Made by a program: the position numbers and the translations under genes. 12,707 nt of DNA from JBCDBL01 sp039183635 (GTDB lineage: Bacteria > Pseudomonadota > Alphaproteobacteria > Caulobacterales > Parvularculaceae): contig JBCDBL010000119.1 in assembly GCA_039183635.1 (NCBI GenBank), positions 1-12,707 of the forward strand, read 5' to 3'. Each line of letters starts with the position of its first letter. The first letter of the stretch is position 1. Below the pieces are notes generated by a model. That model was given only the letters and a program-made list of their open reading frames with translations, did not search any database and was not told the DNA's origin. Shown piece by piece: positions 7,530 through 12,707 of this stretch.

Positions 7530-10500
7530 TTATTCGGCCGCCTGGCGGCGCATCTGGCCGATGAGAGCCCGCAGTTCCGCAGGCTCCACGGGTTTTGCGA
7601 GAACGGCCACGCCCTCCCGCGCCGCGCGCGCTTCGGCCGCCCCTGATGCGGAGGCTGTGATCATGATGGTGAACGGCCGACGGGGCCATATGGCGTCAAA
7701 GCGCTGAAGAACGTCGAACCCCGTCCGCCCCCGATCCAATTGATAATCGAGAATGAGCAAGTCCGGCGGCGGAAGATCGGCGCCGTATTTGACAAGGGCG
7801 TCCTCGTCGGAGCGCGCGGTGAGCGCCGTCGCCCCCCAGCGGCCCAATGCGGCCTCCATGCTCTCCAAAACGGTCTGATCATTGTCGATGCACAGCGCAA
7901 CGAGACCGTCGAGCGGCGCCCGGGCCGGGGGCGGCGCCGCGCTCTCGGCCGCGGCCTCCGCCCGGGGCGCGGTCAAGGAGAATGTCGAGCCCGCGCCGAC
8001 CTTCGAACGCAGCGCAAGCGGCAAAGACAAAAGCCGTGCGATCCTGTCCACCGTCGCAAGGCCAAGACCAGCGCCGCTGATTTCAGCATCCCTGTCCAAT
8101 CGCCGGAACTCCTCAAAAATCTCAATCTTGCGGTCCTCCGGCACGCCGCGGCCCGTATCGCGCACCTCTACTCTCACCGTATCGCCGGCGCGGCGCGCGC
8201 CGATCAGAACACGGCCTTCATCCGTATAGCGAACGGCGTTCGAAACGAGGTTCTGCAAAGCGCTGAACAAAAGGCCGCGGTCGGAGCGGACCCAAAGCCC
8301 GGTGGACGCACAGGAAAACCGCAAGCCCTTTTCCGCCGCAGCCATGGCGAACTCATTCGTTAGGTCATCCAATACGGCCTGCAATGGAAAGTCGGAATAT
8401 TCCGGCTGCAAACCGCCGGCGTCGAGCTTTGATATGTTGAGCAGCGACCGCAAAAGACGGTCGGCAGAGGCGATCGAGGAATCGATTTTGCCGGCGAGAT
8501 CCGCCGCATCGGACCCTGCGCCGGCCTCTTCTGCAAGGGCCGAGGCGAACAGGCGCGCGGCGTTCAAAGGCTGTAAGACGTCATGGCTGGCGGCGGCGAG
8601 AAACCTGGTTTTCGACGCCGTGGCGCGCTCGGCGTCGCGGCGGGCGGCGTCAAGTTCAGCGTTCAGGGTCGACAGGGCGCGCGTGCGCTCCTCAACGCGC
8701 TCCTCCAGCGTCTCGTTGGTGCGCTCCAGCGCTTCCTCGGCGCTGCGGCGCGCGGTGACGTCCTGGTACAGACCGAAAAAGCCGCGCACCGCGCCGTCGG
8801 CGCGGAATTGCGGCACATAGGAAACCTGCATGCACCGGCGCTCCCCCGCCTCCTCGATCTCGATGTCGAAACGGGCCTTGCGGCCTTGCAACGCCTCTTC
8901 GATGAATGGTTTGCGCTCGGCGTACGCGGCGGCGCCCAACGCGTCGGCGAGCGGGACGCCGATAATATCGTCCTGTCGTCCGCACAAAGTTTCGCGATAG
9001 GCGATATTGGCGAAACGCACGCGCTCTTCATTGTCGGCGAACGCGATCATCGCCGGAATGTTGTCGGTGTAAAACCGGATAGACCGTTCACTGTCGATCA
9101 GAGCTTTTTCAATGCGCTTGTAGTCGCTGACGTCGGTAAAGGTCGTCACGTAGGCGCCGCTGGGGGAGCGGACGCCTTCGATTTTCACCACCATGCCGTT
9201 CGGCCGAATGCGCTCGAACGCGTGGTCCATGGCGCGTCTCAGGTGCTGAAGCCGGCGGCGCACATGGTCCTCAACATCGCCGGGACCGCACTCCCCGCGC
9301 CGGGCGTTGTGGCGGATCAGATCTCCAATCGGCCGGCCTTCATAAATGAAGCCCGGCGGATAGTCGTACATCTCCACATAGGCGTCATTCCACGCGACGA
9401 GCTTTAGATCCTTGTCCACCACGGACACGCCGGGGGCGACGTTTTCAAGGGTGGTCTGCAGAAGCTCCTGGGAGAAGCTCACCTTGCCCGTGGTCTCCCC
9501 GAGAAGCGTCGCGACGTCCTGAACCCGCAAGGCGCCGCCGGCGACAACGCTGCGCAGCAAAATACTGGCCGAGGACGCGCCGATCGCCTTGGAGATCTGT
9601 TTGTCAGTGAACGCGATCAGCTCGGCGTCGGCCGAACGGGCGCGGTCGTAGCCCCCGTCCCGCCCGACCTCGAAATCGGCGATGACGCGCCCGGCCTGCT
9701 CCCCGCCGAGGCAGCGTTCAATGAGAAGATAGAGATCCCCCGCCGTCGCCGTTGTCGGCGCGGCGTGCTGCGGCGTCCGGCCCGCCGCACGCTCCGGCGC
9801 ATAGAGGGAGCCGAGAACGAAGGCGGCCGTGTTGAGGCCAAGGCTCCAGAAAACCCCGCGAGTGAGGCTGTCCCAGCCAGTAAAATCGAGGAGCGACAAC
9901 AGGCCGAGGGCGTCGCCCTCCTCCCCCAAATATGAAGGGATCAGCAGGCAGACGACCCATGCGGCGAACCCGGCGGTCATGCCGGCAGCAGCGCCGACGA
10001 GCCGGGCGCGGCGCCAATAGAGCGCCCCGATCAGCGCCGGGGCGAATTGGGCGGCGGCGGCGAAGGACAAAATGCCGAAGCTGGCGAGCTGGGCGCCCTC
10101 GGGGGCGTAGGCGGCCACCAGGGCGGCGATCAGCATCAAGACGGCGATGCTCGCCCGGCGGACGAACAACAGCCGCGCCCCGAACCCCGGACGCGGCCCC
10201 TCCGCCGCATCGGCCCTTAACAGAAACGGCGCGATAAGATCGTTCGCCACCATTGTGGACAGCGCCACGGACGCCACGATCACCATGCCCGTCGCCGCGG
10301 CGAACCCGCCGACGAAGACAAACAGCGCCAGGGCGTCGGCGCCGTTGGCGATAGGCAAGGCGAGGACGAACAGATCCGGCGCGACGCCGGCAAGCTCCGG
10401 CCGGGTGAGGCCCGCTTCGGCGATCGGCAGCACCAACAGAGAAATGGCGATCAAGTAAACGCAGAACAACGTGCTCGCGGGCTTCAAGGCGCCAGGCGCG

Positions 10501-11288
10501 CGGCATTCCACCACGGCCACGTGAAACTGCCGCGGCAGGCACAGGATCGCCGCCATGGACAACAGCGTCAGCGTCACGAACCGATCCGTCGACGTCGCGG
10601 CGGACAGGGCCGGGCCGGCGCTGCGCACGACATCCGCCGCGCCGCCGGCGTTCAAGGCCAGGGCGAACAGGCCGACGGCCAGCAACGCGACAAGCTTGAC
10701 GATGGAATCGAACGCGATCGCCGCCACCATGCCGCGATTGTGGCGCGTGATGTCGATATGACGGGTGCCGAACAGAACGGCGAACGCCGCCAGAACGATG
10801 GCGACGAGAAACACGCCGCCTCTTGCCGCTCCATCCGCCCCGCCGGGATCGTTGAGGTAGGCGAAGGTCGTCGTGACCGATTTTAACTGTAAGGCGATGT
10901 ACGGCAGGGCGCCGATGACGGCGATAGCGGCCACAAGGGCGGCCAGGGCCTGGGATTTGCCGTAATGGGCCGACAGAAAGTCCGCAATCGAGGTTGTGTG
11001 GATGCGCTTGCCGATTTCGACCATGCGCGTCACCACGGGCAAGCCGACGGAAAATACGATCAGGGGCCCAAGGTAAATCGGCAGATACTCCCACCCCCTG
11101 GCCTCGGCGGTGCCGACGGCGCCGTAAAACGTCCAGGACGTGCAATAAACCGCGAAGGAAAGACCGTATACGGCCCAATACCGGGGCGTGAACGAAGAGG
11201 ACGCCTCCCGCCGGTCGCCCCAATAGGCGATCGCGAACAAAAGAGCGGTATAGGCCAACACAGAGCCGATGATGATCGGCGCCGCCAT
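7530..11288 (-). CDS. crbS: Hybrid sensor histidine kinase with sodium:solute symporter-like sensor domain, CrbS/MxtR family
   Basis: This is a membrane sensor kinase for acetate or a related signal; its usual partner is CrbR. The 1252 residues read in order. An SLC5-type transporter domain of about 13 helices (1 to about 500) includes the hallmark LCLPRQFHVAVVE. A STAC linker spans about 518-600 (LIERCLGGEQAGRVIADFEV). PAS 1 is at about 605-725 (ENVAPGVSVVDKDLKLVAWN) and PAS 2 at about 738-850. A coiled signalling helix is at 849-890. HisKA carries phospho-acceptor H902 in AAASHDVLQP. HATPase has N1013/N1017, DTGRGVP (D1044) and GAGLGLA (1072-1078). A C-terminal receiver has D1181 in LILDYQLD and K1232 in LAKPVEP. 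All catalytic residues are intact. The ATG start follows GGGAGGA by 3 bases. No Hpt domain is present, so the receiver may tune the kinase. The second PAS makes it longer than most relatives I recall. Confidence 0.92.
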   Translation of the reverse strand: MAAPIIIGSVLAYTALLFAIAYWGDRREASSSFTPRYWAVYGLSFAVYCTSWTFYGAVGTAEARGWEYLPIYLGPLIVFSVGLPVVTRMVEIGKRIHTTSIADFLSAHYGKSQALAALVAAIAVIGALPYIALQLKSVTTTFAYLNDPGGADGAARGGVFLVAIVLAAFAVLFGTRHIDITRHNRGMVAAIAFDSIVKLVALLAVGLFALALNAGGAADVVRSAGPALSAATSTDRFVTLTLLSMAAILCLPRQFHVAVVECRAPGALKPASTLFCVYLIAISLLVLPIAEAGLTRPELAGVAPDLFVLALPIANGADALALFVFVGGFAAATGMVIVASVALSTMVANDLIAPFLLRADAAEGPRPGFGARLLFVRRASIAVLMLIAALVAAYAPEGAQLASFGILSFAAAAQFAPALIGALYWRRARLVGAAAGMTAGFAAWVVCLLIPSYLGEEGDALGLLSLLDFTGWDSLTRGVFWSLGLNTAAFVLGSLYAPERAAGRTPQHAAPTTATAGDLYLLIERCLGGEQAGRVIADFEVGRDGGYDRARSADAELIAFTDKQISKAIGASSASILLRSVVAGGALRVQDVATLLGETTGKVSFSQELLQTTLENVAPGVSVVDKDLKLVAWNDAYVEMYDYPPGFIYEGRPIGDLIRHNARRGECGPGDVEDHVRRRLQHLRRAMDHAFERIRPNGMVVKIEGVRSPSGAYVTTFTDVSDYKRIEKALIDSERSIRFYTDNIPAMIAFADNEERVRFANIAYRETLCGRQDDIIGVPLADALGAAAYAERKPFIEEALQGRKARFDIEIEEAGERRCMQVSYVPQFRADGAVRGFFGLYQDVTARRSAEEALERTNETLEERVEERTRALSTLNAELDAARRDAERATASKTRFLAAASHDVLQPLNAARLFASALAEEAGAGSDAADLAGKIDSSIASADRLLRSLLNISKLDAGGLQPEYSDFPLQAVLDDLTNEFAMAAAEKGLRFSCASTGLWVRSDRGLLFSALQNLVSNAVRYTDEGRVLIGARRAGDTVRVEVRDTGRGVPEDRKIEIFEEFRRLDRDAEISGAGLGLATVDRIARLLSLPLALRSKVGAGSTFSLTAPRAEAAAESAAPPPARAPLDGLVALCIDNDQTVLESMEAALGRWGATALTARSDEDALVKYGADLPPPDLLILDYQLDRGRTGFDVLQRFDAIWPRRPFTIMITASASGAAEARAAREGVAVLAKPVEPAELRALIGQMRRQAAE

Positions 11289-11414
11289 GCTTCCTCCCTT
11301 TATATTTTTCTTTTATGAAACAATAGCCTACTTCCGAGGTCGCGTAAAATTTCAAAGACTGAAGTTATCGTCGTCACGAAAAAGCAGCTCTCGATCACGA
11401 CAAGATCATCGTCC
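11289..11414. other. AT-rich leader upstream of crbS
   Basis: This is the 5' side of the kinase gene, noticeably more AT-rich than its surroundings (for example the poly-T/A stretch at 11299-11325). It must hold the crbS promoter if crbS is not transcribed from actP. I saw no convincing pair of -35/-10 boxes. A TTGAAA on the minus strand near 11350 is the best -35 candidate, but it has no good partner. No coding frame is supported here. Confidence 0.35.
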
Positions 11415-11462
11415 CCTCCCCCGCATGGCGGGGGAGGTGTCAGCGAAGCTGACGGAGGGGGC
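11415..11462 (+). repeat. GC-rich double-hairpin repeat, copy 1
   Basis: The element starts with a perfect hairpin of 10-base arms (CCTCCCCCGC, 3-base loop, GCGGGGGAGG, 11415-11437). It continues with a second small hairpin TCAGC-GAA-GCTGA (11440-11452) and ends CGGAGGGGGC. The order is that of a REP/BIME-type intergenic element. From memory, sequences containing GTCAGCGAAGCTGACGGAGG are scattered in many copies through alphaproteobacterial genomes. It sits outside genes, between actP and crbS. Its copy number in this genome cannot be seen from one window. Confidence 0.75.
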
Positions 11463-11511
11463 CTGGATACCGCCTGGACGCTAAAAGCCGCCTTTTAAAC
11501 ACGCAGATCGC

Positions 11512-11567
11512 GCCCCCTCCGACCCACGCGCACCGCGCGGCCCACCTCCCCCGTTGCACGGGGGAGG
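11512..11567 (-). repeat. GC-rich double-hairpin repeat, copy 2 (inverted)
   Basis: Read on the minus strand this copy starts CCTCCCCCG, loop, CGGGGGAGGTG and ends CGGAGGGGGC, matching copy 1 at both ends. The middle differs: a GC-rich segment of about 20 bases replaces the TCAGCGAAGCTGA hairpin. Its own outer hairpin (11545-11567) has 9-base arms and a 5-base loop. Together the two copies form an inverted pair about 150 bases long, centred near 11491, where a small hairpin TAAAAG-CCGC-CTTTTA (11482-11497) also sits. Confidence 0.7.
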
Positions 11568-11582
11568 AGAACCCACAGAAAC

Positions 11583-11608
11583 AAGCGGCCCTTTTCCAAG
11601 GGCCGCTT
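11583..11608 (-). terminator. Hairpin terminator behind actP
   Basis: A perfect 9-base stem (AAGCGGCCC / GGGCCGCTT) with an 8-base loop lies about 50 bases past the actP stop. It is followed on the minus strand by a modest T-rich stretch (GTTTCTG). It is the best candidate for ending the actP transcript before crbS. The T run is short, so read-through into crbS is possible. Confidence 0.6.
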
Positions 11609-11613
11609 TGAGG

Positions 11614-11632
11614 GGCCGGCGGCGCGCCGGCC
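11614..11632. repeat. Palindromic GC hairpin just downstream of actP
   Basis: The arms GGCCGGC and GCCGGCC pair perfectly over 7 bases around GGCGC; the inner CGGCGCGCCG is itself a perfect palindrome. It lies between the actP stop and the terminator-like hairpin at 11583-11608. It may add to transcript 3'-end stability. There is no T run, so it is unlikely to terminate alone. Confidence 0.4.
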
Positions 11633-11657
11633 TTAAGGGAGGACGTCAGACCCGTGC

Positions 11658-12707
11658 TTAGTGGGTGTGGGCGACGCCGGCTCCCGTGGGGATACGAATA
11701 TCGTCCACAAGGTCCTGGACCGTCTCCGGCGTCGGCTTGGTCAAACGCGAGACCAGGACGGCGACGGCGAAGTTAATCGCCATGCCGATCGACCCGATGC
11801 CTTCCGGCGAGATGCCGAACAGCCAGTGATCGGCGGTGTTGACCGCGCCGAACCAGGGCGATTTGAAGTAGGCGATGTAGGCCAGCGTCAAGCCGAGACC
11901 TGCGACCATGCCGGCGATCGCCCCTTCGCGGTTCATTCCCTTAAAGAAGATCCCCATCAGGATCGCCGGGAACAAGGACGAAGCGGCGAGCCCGAAGGCG
12001 AGCGCCACAACCTGCGCCACGAACCCCGGCGGATTGATGCCGAGATAGCCGGCGACGCAGATCGCGAACACCGCCGCGCCCCGTGCGGCCAACAGCTCGC
12101 CCCGCTCGGAGATTTGCGGCATGTAGGTTTTCTTCAGCAGATCATGGCTGATCGAGGCGGAGATGACGAGCAGGAGGCCCGCCGCCGTGGACAAGGCCGC
12201 AGCGATGCCGCCGGCCGCCACAAGGGCGATGACCCAGCCCGGCAGCTTGGCGATCTCCGGATTGGCGAGCACCATGATGTCGCGGTCCACATGGACCTCG
12301 TTGACGCTCGCAGTGGGCGTATTGGTGAGAACGCGTTCGCCGCTGGCGCCTCGATCGCCCGTGAACGCCGCCTTGCCCTCGAAGGGCGCGCCTGCGGCGT
12401 ACTGGATGACGCCGTCGCCGTTTTTATCCATCCAGCCGATGAGACCGATGTCCTCGAAGGTTTTGAAAAACTGCGGCGTGCCGCCCTCTTCCTCCGCCGC
12501 GGCGTAGGTAGAGCCGTTCACCGTCTCAATAAAGTTGATCCGGGCGAAGGCGCCGACCGCCGGCGCGGTCGTATACAACAGCGCGATAAAGACAAGGGCG
12601 TAGCCCGCCGACATCCGCGCATCGGACACTTTCGGCACCGTGAAGAACCGCACGATGACGTGGGGCAGACCGGCCGTGCCCACCATCAGCGCCAGGGTGA
12701 TGGCGAA
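11658..12707 (-). CDS. actP: Cation/acetate symporter, C-terminal part (5' end beyond window)
   Basis: This is an inner-membrane sodium:solute symporter for acetate and similar short monocarboxylates. The frame is open to the right edge; 349 residues of an expected 550-600 are visible, starting FAITLALMVGTAGLPHVIVR, a strong ActP signature. ActP-type features follow. An extramembrane insert at about residues 60-135 carries an EF-hand-like DKNGDGVIQY. It is followed by VDRDIMVLANPEIAKLPGWV, the core helix ALSTAAGLLLVISASI with SHDLLKK, and then further helices to a soluble HTH tail. The long insert points to the VC_2705-type subfamily rather than E. coli ActP. CrbS/CrbR homologues are known to control actP, and both are in this window. 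A small DUF485 partner gene is often upstream and would lie just past the edge. Confident on family; acetate preference is by homology. Confidence 0.92.
   Translation of the reverse strand, partial: FAITLALMVGTAGLPHVIVRFFTVPKVSDARMSAGYALVFIALLYTTAPAVGAFARINFIETVNGSTYAAAEEEGGTPQFFKTFEDIGLIGWMDKNGDGVIQYAAGAPFEGKAAFTGDRGASGERVLTNTPTASVNEVHVDRDIMVLANPEIAKLPGWVIALVAAGGIAAALSTAAGLLLVISASISHDLLKKTYMPQISERGELLAARGAAVFAICVAGYLGINPPGFVAQVVALAFGLAASSLFPAILMGIFFKGMNREGAIAGMVAGLGLTLAYIAYFKSPWFGAVNTADHWLFGISPEGIGSIGMAINFAVAVLVSRLTKPTPETVQDLVDDIRIPTGAGVAHTH

Noticed and set aside
7537..7549. Small GCCGC/GCGGC hairpin as a terminator between crbR and crbS
   Set aside because: Only a 5-base stem, inside the crbS coding end, and no T run follows on either strand.
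8583..9407. 274-codon plus-strand open frame inside crbS
   Set aside because: Antisense to PAS and HisKA coding sequence and lacking known motifs.
9718..11355. 545-codon open frame on the minus strand overlapping the kinase gene
   Set aside because: It is an arginine/glycine-rich alternate frame of crbS typical of GC-rich DNA; the crbS frame encodes clear SLC5 and STAC sequence over the same bases.
11415..11567. Repeat pair as a CRISPR array or insertion-sequence ends
   Set aside because: Only two copies in opposite orientation, no regular spacers, no transposase frame between them; a REP-like element fits better.

Overview
The window looks like a piece of a GC-rich alphaproteobacterial chromosome. 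The evidence is high third-position GC, a CrbS/CrbR-type two-component system, a DcaP-type porin, and GC-rich paired-hairpin repeats of a kind common in that class. I cannot name the genus. A marine or aquatic heterotroph of the Caulobacterales/Parvularculales sort would fit, but that is a guess.

Left part (36-5137) is a drug/toxicant efflux module. A MarR-family regulator on the minus strand diverges from a two-gene RND operon on the plus strand. The operon encodes a membrane-anchored periplasmic adaptor (837-2024) and an inner-membrane RND pump (2021-5137), overlapping by 4 bases. Between regulator and operon lies an unusually AT-rich stretch (641-690). It holds a perfect 14-base palindrome, preceded by an imperfect direct copy of the same sequence 25 bases upstream. 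This is a convincing tandem MarR operator. No outer-membrane channel gene is present. The pump has unusual residues at the usual proton-relay positions (D402-A403 in TM4, N934-A935 in TM10).

Right part (5202-12707) reads as a carboxylate/acetate sensing and uptake module. It contains a DcaP-like trimeric outer-membrane porin (minus, 5202-6635), then divergently a LuxR-type response regulator of the CrbR/ErdR family (plus, 6873-7526). Convergent with that, only 3 bases away, is a 1252-residue hybrid histidine kinase of the CrbS/MxtR family (minus, 7530-11288). It has an N-terminal sodium:solute symporter-like domain, a STAC linker, two PAS domains, HisKA/HATPase and a receiver. Last is the C-terminal 349 residues of a cation/acetate symporter (ActP, VC_2705-type), which runs off the right edge. 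In Vibrio and Pseudomonas the CrbS/CrbR (MxtR/ErdR) pair activates acetate-use genes, including actP and acs. The layout therefore suggests one regulon covering outer-membrane entry (DcaP), inner-membrane uptake (ActP) and control (CrbSR). Co-regulation of the porin is inference.

Non-coding stretches: 618-836 holds the MarR operator region. 5138-5201 is a short convergent gap with a probable two-way terminator. 6636-6872 is the divergent porin/crbR regulatory gap, with a 12-base palindrome and two strong ribosome-binding sites. 11289-11657 holds an AT-rich crbS leader, two inverted copies of a GC-rich hairpin repeat, and one or two terminator-like hairpins behind actP. I saw no tRNA, rRNA, CRISPR array, insertion sequence or phage gene.
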